Below are positions 50,938-59,703 of a DNA stretch of 64,000 bases, piece by piece (the first letter of the stretch is position 1; each line of letters opens with the position of its first letter). The notes under the pieces are model-generated. The model did no database searches, had not been told where the DNA came from, and worked only from the letters and a program-made list of their open reading frames with translations. Source of the stretch: an uncultured Bacteroidales bacterium (GTDB taxonomy: Bacteria; Bacteroidota; Bacteroidia; Bacteroidales; F082); assembly GCA_900318085.1 (NCBI GenBank), contig ONJF01000002.1, positions 124,001 through 188,000 on the forward strand, read 5' to 3'. Position numbers and translations under genes: made by a program.

Positions 50938-52134
50938 ATGAAAAACATGAACTTGAACGAAGTCGACAACTACCTTTCGCTAAAGCGGATTGTCATGATG
51001 ACACTCGCCATAACGATAGGCTATTATTCCTTGTTTGCGTTGAGTCATTATTTTGGCAGGCCTTCTTTTGCCGATGCCAACGAGCAGGAAGAGTTTGAAC
51101 GCGAGAAAGAGCATGTGGTGGGCGCCAACGAATATGTCTTTGGGACATTTCAAAGAAAATTTCCAGCGTTGTTTCAAGCAGATAGGTTCCAGCCTGGCCA
51201 CAAGTTCGACAAGCCCAGGTTCTCCCATATTTTGCTGTTTAATGTGCCGTTTACCTTCCTGATGATTTTGTCGGTATTTCTATACAACAGAAAGGTGATG
51301 AGCCGGCACTATGCGTTGCGCCGTAACGAATTGATGATTAATATTGTGGGAACCTTATTGATTGCTGGATTCTTAAGTTCGTTGTGTACGATTATCCAAT
51401 TGTATATCTGGCCTTATGGCCCCGTTCCCCGGTCTTTGATAGGATATATCAGTAGAGGCATGTTGGGTGATTTCACCTTGGTCTCCATTGCTTTTGTATT
51501 CAGTTATTTGCAGCGCTCGCTTTATCAGCAAAGACGAATAGCGGTGGAGAACGAGACGCTTCGTGCCGAGAACCTTAACTCGCGCTATGAGACCCTGAAG
51601 ACCCAGATGGACCCGCATTTTCTTTTCAACTCGCTGAACACCTTGAAGGCATTGATTGACGTTGATGCCGACAAGGCTGGCGATTTTGTCCACCAGTTGT
51701 CGACGGTGATGCGCTACACCCTTAAGAACGAGGAGGTGGTGACTTTGTCACAGGAACTTGATTGCGTACGTTCCTACTGCAGGATGATGAAGATGCGTTA
51801 TGGCGACAATCTCATTTTCGACCATCATATCGACCATGAAAAATATGACAACTATTATGTCTTGCCCCTCTCCATCCAGGGCTTGATAGAAAACGCCATC
51901 AAGCACAATGTCATCTCATCGAAACAACCTCTCACCATCAATATCTTGACTGATGATGAAAACCATTTGGTAATCAGCAATAAGATCCAACCCAAGATTG
52001 GAAAAGAAGATGGAACAGGCATTGGCTTGGCCAATCTTTCGGAGCGATATCGTATCAAATGGAACGAAAATGTTGATATTTTTGATGATGGAAAGATTTT
52101 TAGTGTAACTTTGCCCCTTAAACAAATCGAATGA
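50938..52134 (+). CDS. LytS-family sensor histidine kinase
   Basis: The 398-residue protein has four membrane helices (~17-37, 97-117, 132-155, 172-192) with a ~60-residue loop between the first two. The His_kinase domain has the phosphoacceptor His227 in QMDPHFLFNSLN and the ATP-binding boxes GLIENAIKHN and GTGIGLANL. It would phosphorylate the LytTR regulator gene starting 3 bases later. It directly follows the MacB permease gene, so it may sense the pump's substrate or membrane stress. Confidence 0.92.
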   Translation: MKNMNLNEVDNYLSLKRIVMMTLAITIGYYSLFALSHYFGRPSFADANEQEEFEREKEHVVGANEYVFGTFQRKFPALFQADRFQPGHKFDKPRFSHILLFNVPFTFLMILSVFLYNRKVMSRHYALRRNELMINIVGTLLIAGFLSSLCTIIQLYIWPYGPVPRSLIGYISRGMLGDFTLVSIAFVFSYLQRSLYQQRRIAVENETLRAENLNSRYETLKTQMDPHFLFNSLNTLKALIDVDADKAGDFVHQLSTVMRYTLKNEEVVTLSQELDCVRSYCRMMKMRYGDNLIFDHHIDHEKYDNYYVLPLSIQGLIENAIKHNVISSKQPLTINILTDDENHLVISNKIQPKIGKEDGTGIGLANLSERYRIKWNENVDIFDDGKIFSVTLPLKQIE

Positions 52135-52137
52135 ACC

Positions 52138-52890
52138 ATGAAAGCTCTAATTATTGAAGACGAATTGATGGCTGCGAAGACGCTCAAGAAGCTTCTTGGA
52201 GAAGTCAGCCCAGATACCGAAATCGTTGGCGTGCTTGAGTCGATTGAGGACAGTGTCGATTGGATCAGTCAACATCCCATGCCTGATCTCATTTTCATGG
52301 ACATTCATTTGGCTGACGGGTCGTCGTTTACCATCTTTGACCGCGTCACGGTCACCTGCCCGGTCATTTTCACCACTGCCTATGACGAATATGCCTTGAA
52401 GGCCTTCGAGGTGAACAGCATCGACTATCTGCTGAAGCCCATCAGCAAGGAGGCGTTGGAGCGTGCCGTCGCAAAATACCATAACTTGGGCAGGGGTCTC
52501 GAGCAGCAGCAGCTGGAAGCCTTGCTGAAGCATTTGGGTGCCAAGCCGAAATTCAAGAGCTGCTTCCTGCTTCCCGAGCGCGACAAGTTGGTGCCGCTTC
52601 CCACCAGCGACATTGCCTATGCCTACATTGACACCAAGACGGTGAAGTTGGTCACCTTTGACGACAAGACTTTTTACATGAACCAGACTTTGGACGACAT
52701 TTTGGCGCAGCTCGATCCTCAGATGTTTTTCCGCGCCAATCGCCAGTTCCTGATATCGCGTAATGCGGTGAAGGACGTCTCCGTTTGGTTTGGCAATAAA
52801 CTGGCCATCAACCTCACTGTTGAGACACCCGAGAAGGTCATCGTCAGCAAGGCTCGTGTGGCCGAGTTCAAGGCTTGGTTTGTGTCGTAA
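52138..52890 (+). CDS. LytTR-family response regulator
   Basis: The 250-residue protein has a receiver domain (phosphoacceptor Asp55 in IFMDIHL, Lys100 in YLLKPI) and a LytTR DNA-binding domain (~145-245, YIDTKTVKLVTFDDKTFYMN; FFRANRQFLISRNAV). It probably controls the tolC-mac operon of which it is the last gene. It converges on the LTA-synthase-like gene with 3 bases between stop codons. Confidence 0.93.
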   Translation: MKALIIEDELMAAKTLKKLLGEVSPDTEIVGVLESIEDSVDWISQHPMPDLIFMDIHLADGSSFTIFDRVTVTCPVIFTTAYDEYALKAFEVNSIDYLLKPISKEALERAVAKYHNLGRGLEQQQLEALLKHLGAKPKFKSCFLLPERDKLVPLPTSDIAYAYIDTKTVKLVTFDDKTFYMNQTLDDILAQLDPQMFFRANRQFLISRNAVKDVSVWFGNKLAINLTVETPEKVIVSKARVAEFKAWFVS

Positions 52891-52893
52891 GCC

Positions 52894-54816
52894 TTATTCT
52901 TGTGTTGTGTATTTCTTGTTAGCAAGACTTTCGGCGTAGCTTTGTAGCACGGCTTTCAGAAAGTCCTCATCACTTTTTTGCGGATTCCCTTCTTTAATCT
53001 CCACCACTTTTTCGGTGTTGAAATAGAACGTCGTCGAGTCGGTGATGCATTGGTACATTTGGTTGATGCAATTGAAGGCAACGGGTTTCCGTTGCGGTTC
53101 GTTGAACACATCACGGCCGAAGGCGAAGTAAGGCTCTTTGTTGCCAAGAAGTCCAAGGACGGTAGGCATGAGGTCGAGTTGCTGGACGGTGGTGCTGTCG
53201 ATGCCTTGCAGAGTGCCGTCGGGAGTATAGAGGAATTGGATGATGGAAGAGCGTCCTTTCATGGTGCTACGTGTCTGTGGGTCGTAGGCAAGGGGTGCCA
53301 CATGGTCGGCCACGAAGACGAAGATTGTGTTGCAGAACCACGGTTCATTTTTGACGCGTTCGAAGAAGGCGCGGAAAGACATGTCGGTGTATGCCACCAC
53401 GCGTTGTTCGGGGTTGTGGCCGTGGGGTACGATGTCGGCATAGTCGGGCGGCACGCGGTAGGGATGGTGCGAAGTGAGGTTGAAGACCGAAGCGAAGAAG
53501 GGCTCCTGCATCTTGTCGATTTCATCAGCCATAAAAAGGAAATAGGGCATGTCGTAGACACCCCAGAAAGGCTCTACGGTGCTGTCGTTCACAGGATAGT
53601 CATTCTCGTATTCTTCTCGGCAATAGCATTTTTCGACGCCAAACCTTTGCGCCATTTCCTCAAAGCCCATGGAATTGTGTTCGCTGCCGCTGAAGAAGGC
53701 CGTTTCGTAGCCTTGTTTGGCCAATATTTCGGGCATGGCTTCGAACTCGCCGAAAGTCTCGGGCATGGTGGCAAACGAGGTCTTGAATGAGGGGATAGAT
53801 GCAAAGATGGCGGGCATGGCCTCAATCGACTTCATGCCGTTGGCGTAGGCGTGGGTAAAAGTATAGCCTTCCTGCATCAGCGAGTCGAGGAAGGGGGTGC
53901 AGCCTGTTTCGTTGCGATACAGTTCGGGGCAGAGGTATTTTGAGTGTTCCTTGCTGAAACTCTCCATGATAAACACCACAACGTTGCGCTGACCCAGGTC
54001 GATGCAACAACTGTCGAGATCATGCTCGGGACTATAGATGCGATTACATTCCTCGTCGCTGAAATAACTTACACGGTCGTATTCAGTTTCTTTGTCGAGC
54101 GATCGGAAGAAACAATAAGGGTTGCTGAGCGTGAGCCAGGTCTTCTCGGGTGAATACTCCGCTGCCTCGCTCATCTTGGTCCAAGGTTTGGTGGGGTTGA
54201 CGGTGCCGCGTATTCCGCAAATTGTCAGAACGACGACTATCATGGCGGCGATGGAGTTGACGAGGTAGTAGCGTCGCTTGTTTTCGATGCGCGTAGGACG
54301 ATATATGATGTAATGCCAACTGTAGATGAGCAATCCGATGAGTGCGAGTGCAATGATGATGACAGGCAGGTTATGTGTGATGAAGTCAAGGATGATGGGT
54401 AAGTTGTTGCTATTGCTGGTGAAATGGGTGTCCTCAAAGGTGACGCGCTTCATGGTGTGGGTGAAGTAGATGATGTCGGCGCTGTTTAGGATGATAACGG
54501 CGGAGTTGGTGATCAGGTAAATAGCATACAAGATACCTTGGTACCAACGCCGTTCGCGGAAGTGGAAGGGCAGGATGGAGAGGAGGATGAACGGAGTGTT
54601 GGCCAGAAGCACCGACATGAGGTTGAAGCGTAGTGCGCCTTTCGCGATGCTTAAGGTCTCGCTGAAGTCAGAGATATGCCCTAAATAAGGTTTGTCAATC
54701 ATATAAAAAGCCACTTGCAGGATGGCCATGATGACATAAACCGCCAAAAGACGCAGCAGAAGCGTGGTGAAGTCGTTTTGCCAGAGCGGGTTACTGTCCT
54801 TATCTTTTCTCTTCAT
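52894..54816 (-). CDS. LTA synthase-like membrane phosphoglycerol transferase/sulfatase family protein
   Basis: The 640-residue protein has five N-terminal membrane helices (residues ~18-205) and a periplasmic alkaline-phosphatase-fold domain. Metal-binding motifs are visible: VVVFIMESFSKEH (Glu), the nucleophile region AYANGMKSIEAMPAIFASI (Ser where LtaS has Thr), FFSGSEHNSMGF, and FVADHVAP (Asp-His). It likely transfers a phosphoglycerol or phosphoethanolamine group onto an envelope glycan or lipid; Bacteroidota do not make lipoteichoic acid, so the acceptor is unknown. Confidence 0.88.
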   Translation of the reverse strand: MKRKDKDSNPLWQNDFTTLLLRLLAVYVIMAILQVAFYMIDKPYLGHISDFSETLSIAKGALRFNLMSVLLANTPFILLSILPFHFRERRWYQGILYAIYLITNSAVIILNSADIIYFTHTMKRVTFEDTHFTSNSNNLPIILDFITHNLPVIIIALALIGLLIYSWHYIIYRPTRIENKRRYYLVNSIAAMIVVVLTICGIRGTVNPTKPWTKMSEAAEYSPEKTWLTLSNPYCFFRSLDKETEYDRVSYFSDEECNRIYSPEHDLDSCCIDLGQRNVVVFIMESFSKEHSKYLCPELYRNETGCTPFLDSLMQEGYTFTHAYANGMKSIEAMPAIFASIPSFKTSFATMPETFGEFEAMPEILAKQGYETAFFSGSEHNSMGFEEMAQRFGVEKCYCREEYENDYPVNDSTVEPFWGVYDMPYFLFMADEIDKMQEPFFASVFNLTSHHPYRVPPDYADIVPHGHNPEQRVVAYTDMSFRAFFERVKNEPWFCNTIFVFVADHVAPLAYDPQTRSTMKGRSSIIQFLYTPDGTLQGIDSTTVQQLDLMPTVLGLLGNKEPYFAFGRDVFNEPQRKPVAFNCINQMYQCITDSTTFYFNTEKVVEIKEGNPQKSDEDFLKAVLQSYAESLANKKYTTQE

Positions 54817-54841
54817 GGTTTTCGGTCTTTTTTTGAGTCGG

Positions 54842-54849
54842 CAAAAATA
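54842..54849 (-). promoter_or_regulatory. -7 box (TATTTTTG) for the LTA-synthase-like gene
   Basis: Minus strand TATTTTTG at 54849-54842, 25 bases before the ATG at 54816. Confidence 0.6.
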
Positions 54850-54969
54850 CTATAATTTTGTACAGGTTGGTCGGTTTTTGTGGCGCAAAAATTAAGTTTT
54901 GATGGTATTTTGGTGTTTTTATAAATATCTGTTTTACAATGAATTGATATACTTATGAAAAAAAAGTTG

Positions 54970-55009
54970 TTGAAAAAGGTTCATTGTATTGAAAAAGGTT
55001 GTACTTTTG
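54970..55009 (+). promoter_or_regulatory. tRNA-Lys promoter region with duplicated 12-mer
   Basis: TTGAAAAAGGTT occurs at 54970-54981 and 54989-55000. The second copy abuts the -7 box TACTTTTG (55002-55009), 14 bases before the tRNA. Confidence 0.6.
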
Positions 55010-55023
55010 CACCCACAAACGAT

Positions 55024-55096
55024 GCTTCCGTAGCTCAGTTGGTAGAGCACCTGACTCTTAATCAGGGTGTCCAGGGTTCGACCCCCTGCGGGAGTA
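55024..55096 (+). tRNA. tRNA-Lys (CTT)
   Basis: The 73-nt cloverleaf has D arm GCTCAGTTGGTAGAGC, anticodon stem-loop CTGACTCTTAATCAG (anticodon CTT), and T arm CAGGGTTCGACCCCCTG. The acceptor GCTTCCG/CGGGAGT has two G-U type pairs (positions 1-72 and 4-69). CCA is not encoded, unlike in tRNA-Phe of this window. Confidence 0.94.
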
Positions 55097-55104
55097 CAAG
55101 AATA

Positions 55105-55133
55105 AAGCACTGATTTTCAGTGCTTTTTTTTTT
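55105..55133 (+). terminator. Terminator after tRNA-Lys
   Basis: AAGCACTGA TTT TCAGTGCTT perfect stem, then a long T-run. Confidence 0.9.
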
Positions 55134-55207
55134 GTTTTGCAACACTTGCGCAAAAGCAGCTTGACTACATGATGGCTGCTTTTACCTCTGAATGAGTATT
55201 ATTTGCC

Positions 55208-55480
55208 TTATAGTTTAAACCCACATTCGCAGCAGAATGTCGGATTTCCAATGATGGCATTGCCGCATTGTGGGCAGACAGGCCCATCTGAAGGAACTTT
55301 GTCTTTTGTTTCCTCGGCCTCGGGCGCTGGGGTGTCTGTTTGATTTGCTTCTCCATATTCTTGGGGCAATACGAAGGCGCTTTTAGGGTTTTGTCTGTTG
55401 CTTAACACGTAAACATCAGGCCCATATAAATACACTCCAGAGGATTCTTCGATTTTGTTTTCTTCTTTATCTTTATCCAT
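55208..55480 (-). CDS. Small double-CxxC zinc-ribbon protein
   Basis: The 90-residue protein is mostly charged and disordered (EEETKDKVPSDG-like) with a C-terminal zinc ribbon VCPQCGNAIIGNPTFCCECG. The N-terminal part contains VYLYGPDVYVLSNRQNP. It has no signal peptide. Function is unknown. It lies 8 bases after apbE on the same strand. Confidence 0.75.
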   Translation of the reverse strand: MDKDKEENKIEESSGVYLYGPDVYVLSNRQNPKSAFVLPQEYGEANQTDTPAPEAEETKDKVPSDGPVCPQCGNAIIGNPTFCCECGFKL

Positions 55481-55488
55481 ATCGTTGA

Positions 55489-56475
55489 TTACTTTATTAC
55501 GCTAAACCCTTCTGTGGCAAAGGTCTCCAATTCGTTTTTTTCGTTGACATAGATGTAATACGCTTCCACGTCGTCCATGCTCTCGATGAGCGGCAACGAC
55601 TTCTCCATACCCATCACCATGCAGATGGAGGCCAAGGCGTCGGCCCAAACGGAACTGTTGGCCATTATCGTTACACTGAGCACCTGATGTTCGACGGGAT
55701 AGCCTGTGTTGGGGTCGATGCAGTGGGAATAGCGTTTGCCGTTGCGTTCCACATATTTTCTGGTGCTGCCCGAGGTGACCAAGCCCTTGTCGCACAAAGC
55801 GATGCGGGTGTGGACCACCTGCTCCGAGTCCCAGTTGTCGGCGGGCTTCTCGATGCCCACAATCCAAGGCTGCCCGTTAGGTTTGGCGCCACGCGCCATA
55901 ATCTCGCCACCCGTGTCGACCAAGTAGTTTTTGATGCCCCGACTGTCCAAAAATGAAGCGATCAGATCGGAAGTGTAGCCCTGTGCTATGGCATTGAAAT
56001 CTAAAGTCATGGCAGGATTCTCCTTGACGACCATTCCGTTTTCAATACGCACTTTGCGATAGTCGACCAATTGCTTTAGGCTGTCAATGAGTTGAGGCGT
56101 GATGCTGTCGCCATGCTTGTAACTGAAGCCCCAGGCAGCCACGATGGGCGAGATGGTGGGGTCGAAATAACCGCCTGACAAGGCAGCAGCCTCTTGCGCG
56201 ATACGGAAGTTGTCGACGAAGATGCTGTCAAGCGTGACATCTTCGTTGCGGTTGACTTTCGAGATGACCGAAGTGTCGACCCACAAGTTGACCGACACAT
56301 CCACAGCATGGAAAATGGAGTCGATCTCATGTTGGAAATTGCGCTCCTGCTCATCGTAATAGGTGATGGCATAATAGGAACCTTGTGCCTCGCCTTGTAG
56401 CATGATTTTCTTTGGCTGTTGGTTGCATGACGCAAGCAAAGCGATGAATCCGAATAGTATGGCAAGTCTTTTCAT
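55489..56475 (-). CDS. apbE: FAD:protein FMN transferase (ApbE), lipoprotein
   Basis: The 328-residue protein has a lipobox (FIALLASCNQ). The ApbE motifs are present: LSGGYFDPTISPIV, TLDFNAIAQGYTSDLI, NYLVDTGGEIMARG (metal/FAD site) and YSHCIDPNTGYPVEH. It covalently attaches FMN to Thr of proteins such as NqrB/C and RnfG. ATG 56475 is chosen for the signal peptide (MKRLAILFG); the longer frame runs into the end of the DUF5686 gene. Confidence 0.94.
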   Translation of the reverse strand: MKRLAILFGFIALLASCNQQPKKIMLQGEAQGSYYAITYYDEQERNFQHEIDSIFHAVDVSVNLWVDTSVISKVNRNEDVTLDSIFVDNFRIAQEAAALSGGYFDPTISPIVAAWGFSYKHGDSITPQLIDSLKQLVDYRKVRIENGMVVKENPAMTLDFNAIAQGYTSDLIASFLDSRGIKNYLVDTGGEIMARGAKPNGQPWIVGIEKPADNWDSEQVVHTRIALCDKGLVTSGSTRKYVERNGKRYSHCIDPNTGYPVEHQVLSVTIMANSSVWADALASICMVMGMEKSLPLIESMDDVEAYYIYVNEKNELETFATEGFSVIK

Positions 56476-56480
56476 GGTGG

Positions 56481-58931
56481 TTAGAATTCTATTATGGCAC
56501 TCCATTTCCAGGCGAAGTTGTCCCAGACCCTGGGTAAAGTGTAGGCACCATAGCGGTAAAACACACCCGCTCCGACTTTGGCGAAAGGAGAGGATAGTAT
56601 CCCGTCAATGACGAAGCCGCTCTCGAAATAGCCTCTCTCCATCGTCTTGAAGTTTTTGTCGGGAAAAGCGGCAGCGCGGCGCATGTCGCCCCAACCGATG
56701 TTTGTGGCTATGGTGAGTTCAGGTCTGAACCACTGCGAGTTTGTCTTCCAGAGCATTCCATTGAAGTTGTGGCTCAGATAAAGTGCAACGAAACGGTCGC
56801 AGAAAAACTCGTCCAAACGCATGGTGCTGAAACTACCTGGTGAATAAAGCCCAAATCGTTCGTAGGTGCCTAGGATATTGAAGGTCTCCACCACCGGACA
56901 CGATTCGGTGGCATATCCCATTTGCAATAATACTTTGGAGACGCCTAGGTAGTGGGTGTAGAAATTCTTGGAGACTTCGAGCTTGAAGCGGTCGTACTCG
57001 AATTGTCCTCCAAAAAGGTTGGGGAAGGCATGTTGGTAGGAAAACCACACGATAGGAGCCGTCGTGCCCAACGAGCGCAGCCCTTGTGGCGTGCTGAGAA
57101 ACTTCTCATTATAGGCAAACCTCAGCTTGACCTCGGCCACTGTGAAGCGGCCTTCCGTCAGCGAGTCGGTGGGGATGTGAAAGTAATTGGTGTTATACCA
57201 TTTATGGCTAGTACTGAAGTTAAGGTAAGCCTTGAAGTGCCGGGCAAAGCGGGTCGAGTAGGTGACATCGAAACGGTTGCGTCGCGAGTGTATGTTTTCG
57301 TAGAATGTGTACTTGTAGCTCGATGTGGAGAGGAAAGAACCGCTCTCTTTCTCAAGCATTCCGCCGAACTCTCCGATGGGTTCCGACCTGTGGGAGTATT
57401 GGAAATCGAGTTCCATTTGTCGTTGGCGGTTGAGTTTCAGTTTTAGGCCACCGCTATAGTCCAGACTTTTGATTTTGGTCCAATAACCAAAGGACCCCCT
57501 GATGCTGAACCAGCGAAAGAGTCGGTCGTTGGTGCTGGCACCGAGCCCGAAATATAAGCCTCGCGTGCTCGAGATGTTGAAGATGTTGCCAAGGTCGAGG
57601 TTAATGGGACCAACGGGAATGGCGGATTCGTTCAGTAACTTGTCGGTAAATCCGAGCACGCGGTCGAAGATGTCGGTGCCTTCAGTGAGTGAGTCGACGA
57701 GGATGTAGGTCGACTTGATGCGTTCGGTGAGCGAGTCGATGCGGTGGGCGTCCCAGAAGGTCTCGTCGCGGTAGCCGGCATCGGGATCTACCTTGATTTC
57801 GATGTCGGAAAACTGTCGCTTGTTGAGTTCGGGGTTGATTTCGATGTCGGTGAGATAGCTCTTCCCTATGGCTACCATCGACAATGCGGTGCCTTCCACA
57901 TCAGCAACGATACTTGGAAATTTCAAGTTGGTGTTGAGTTGCTTCGGGAACCATTGGCCTTCTACTTTCTGGTAGAGTTGTTGGATGTCGGCGACAAATA
58001 CCCCGCCTTGTTCGTTGGGCGAGGCTTTGACACTCTGTAAAGCCCAGCCGTCGCTGTTGACGGTCATGGTGCCGCGAAGGCCGTTGAAGTTGCTGCCACG
58101 CATGGGGTGGAATGAAATCACATAAAGTGAGTCATTCTGCCCAATGGGATGGACCGCCTCTAAAGTAAAGAAATAGTGCGTCTTGCTGCCGCGGCTGATA
58201 GGGTTCACATAGTCGGTGCCGGTGATATTGACGGTTTCGTCGTAGAAGCTGACGCTCTGCATGCTATTGACCAAATAAACGAAAGTGGGGTTCTTCATGC
58301 CGGCGATTCGGGTGCCGAGCACGTTTTGTAACTTGCGGTCAGGCGCCTTGAAAAGCACCTCCGAAGCGGTCTCCATCACCATCAAGTCGCTCTTTTTCAG
58401 GATGCTGTCGAACATCTGTAAGGCACCGCCTTCTTGCTGTTGGGTCAAGGCATTGCCCAACTCGGAGCTGTCGACGGTGAAGACCATTTGGTCATAGATT
58501 TTGTAGCTGTACGACTCCAATGAATTGGGGTTGTTGGCATGTCGATGAGCCATCAGGCTGTCGATGATGCGATGGGCGGGATTCTCGCCGGCTTCCACGG
58601 TCACTTCGTTGAGTTCAAATGTTTTGGGTGTCAAAGCGACATTACATTTCTTTTGTTGGGCCTGGAGCTCAATTTCCTTGGGCTCATAACCTATTGACGA
58701 GAATTTGACCTTGTGGATAGGCTCGTTAGCATGGATTTCGTATTTTCCGTCGATATCGGTGATGACGCCTTGCAACCCCTCGTTGACGACCACATTGACG
58801 AAAGCCAGCGGCTGGCGGTTGCGCTCATCGGTGACTTTGCCGCTTAAGGAGTGTTGCGAAAAAAGAGGGTGAACCGAAAAGAGAGAGAAGATGAGGAGCA
58901 GAAAAGCCTTTATGCCGAAAGAGGTTCTCAT
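56481..58931 (-). CDS. DUF5686/carboxypeptidase-regulatory-like outer membrane protein
   Basis: The 816-residue protein has a signal peptide (FSVHPLFSQ), a CarboxypepD_reg-like domain (~28-110: SGKVTDERNRQPLAFVNVVV; GVITDIDGKYEI) and the DUF5686 body ending in a large beta barrel (last residues WKWSAIIEF). The same plug-like domain occurs on SusC-type transporters, but no TonB box is evident. Function is unknown. It overlaps the FtsB/DivIC gene by 4 bases and is followed by apbE. Confidence 0.88.
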   Translation of the reverse strand: MRTSFGIKAFLLLIFSLFSVHPLFSQHSLSGKVTDERNRQPLAFVNVVVNEGLQGVITDIDGKYEIHANEPIHKVKFSSIGYEPKEIELQAQQKKCNVALTPKTFELNEVTVEAGENPAHRIIDSLMAHRHANNPNSLESYSYKIYDQMVFTVDSSELGNALTQQQEGGALQMFDSILKKSDLMVMETASEVLFKAPDRKLQNVLGTRIAGMKNPTFVYLVNSMQSVSFYDETVNITGTDYVNPISRGSKTHYFFTLEAVHPIGQNDSLYVISFHPMRGSNFNGLRGTMTVNSDGWALQSVKASPNEQGGVFVADIQQLYQKVEGQWFPKQLNTNLKFPSIVADVEGTALSMVAIGKSYLTDIEINPELNKRQFSDIEIKVDPDAGYRDETFWDAHRIDSLTERIKSTYILVDSLTEGTDIFDRVLGFTDKLLNESAIPVGPINLDLGNIFNISSTRGLYFGLGASTNDRLFRWFSIRGSFGYWTKIKSLDYSGGLKLKLNRQRQMELDFQYSHRSEPIGEFGGMLEKESGSFLSTSSYKYTFYENIHSRRNRFDVTYSTRFARHFKAYLNFSTSHKWYNTNYFHIPTDSLTEGRFTVAEVKLRFAYNEKFLSTPQGLRSLGTTAPIVWFSYQHAFPNLFGGQFEYDRFKLEVSKNFYTHYLGVSKVLLQMGYATESCPVVETFNILGTYERFGLYSPGSFSTMRLDEFFCDRFVALYLSHNFNGMLWKTNSQWFRPELTIATNIGWGDMRRAAAFPDKNFKTMERGYFESGFVIDGILSSPFAKVGAGVFYRYGAYTLPRVWDNFAWKWSAIIEF

Positions 58932-59227
58932 TCTTGCGTCTCGATTAGGTAGATGACCTCGTTGTCGCGCTTCATCAAGTATTGTTCGCGAGCCACTTTT
59001 TCCATGGTAGCCGTGTCGTTTTGCAAGGCGTTGAGGTATTCCTTGCTCTCCGAGATTTCCTTCTCGTAATACTCAATTTGCTGCTTTTGGTCGTTCAGCG
59101 ACTTCTTGAGTCTGCGTTGCTCGAAGAGGTTGAACTGGTCGATGACGAGGATGACCAAGAGGAAGAGTATGGTGGCGTATACGTAGCGGTTGTTGAGCTT
59201 GCGTAGGATATTCTTGAATGTCGACAT
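58928..59227 (-). CDS. FtsB/DivIC-family septum formation initiator
   Basis: The 99-residue protein has a short cytoplasmic head, one membrane helix (YATILFLLVILVIDQFNLF), a leucine/charged coiled coil (LKKSLNDQKQQIEYYEKEI) and the family end VAREQYLMKRDNEVIYLI. It is a divisome protein that bridges FtsL and FtsQ. It is first of a minus-strand operon with DUF5686, apbE and the zinc-ribbon gene. Confidence 0.88.
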   Translation of the reverse strand: MSTFKNILRKLNNRYVYATILFLLVILVIDQFNLFEQRRLKKSLNDQKQQIEYYEKEISESKEYLNALQNDTATMEKVAREQYLMKRDNEVIYLIETQE

Positions 59228-59247
59228 GGCTTTGCGCTTTTTTCAGT

Positions 59248-59276
59248 TTGCAAAAGTAACATTTTTCTTATTTTTG
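59248..59276. promoter_or_regulatory. Divergent promoters for ftsB-like and ridA
   Basis: Plus strand: TTG at 59248-59250, 18-base spacer, TATTTTTG at 59269-59276 (ridA). Minus strand: TACTTTTG at 59258-59251 (ftsB-like). The two overlap by sharing sequence. Confidence 0.7.
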
Positions 59277-59328
59277 CACCTTATAAAACCATTAAAATTA
59301 TCAACAATAATTCGATAAACTCATTGAC

Positions 59329-59703
59329 ATGAAAAAAGTGATTGCAACAACGAAGGCTCCGGGCGCTATCGGACCTTACAGTCAGGCCATTGAGGCCAAC
59401 GGAATGGTGTTCATTTCGGGTCAACTACCCATCAATCCTGCCACGGGTGAGATGCCCGAGGGCGTCGCTGCCCAGACCGAGCAGAGCATGAAAAACCTTG
59501 AGGCCATCCTCAACGAGGCCGGCTGCACCTTCGACAATGTGGTGAAGTCGGTGTGCTATCTCGCCGACATGAGCTATTTTGGCGAGATGAATGCCGTGTA
59601 TGGCAAATATTTCAAGGGTGACTATCCTGCTCGTGCCGCTTTCGCAGTGAAGGAACTGCCCAAGAAAGCATTGGTCGAAATCGAAATGATCGCTGCAAAA
59701 TGA
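59329..59703 (+). CDS. ridA: RidA family 2-iminobutanoate/2-iminopropanoate deaminase
   Basis: The 124-residue protein is a canonical RidA: APGAIGPYSQAIEANGMVFI, SGQLPINPATGEMP, and YPARAAFAVKELP with the catalytic Arg, then VEIEMIA. It hydrolyses reactive enamine/imine products of PLP enzymes. It overlaps the dehydrogenase gene by 4 bases. Confidence 0.95.
   Translation: MKKVIATTKAPGAIGPYSQAIEANGMVFISGQLPINPATGEMPEGVAAQTEQSMKNLEAILNEAGCTFDNVVKSVCYLADMSYFGEMNAVYGKYFKGDYPARAAFAVKELPKKALVEIEMIAAK

Noticed and set aside
55024-55096. Possible att site or integrated element at tRNA-Lys
   Set aside because: No integrase gene and no repeated tRNA 3' end were found nearby.
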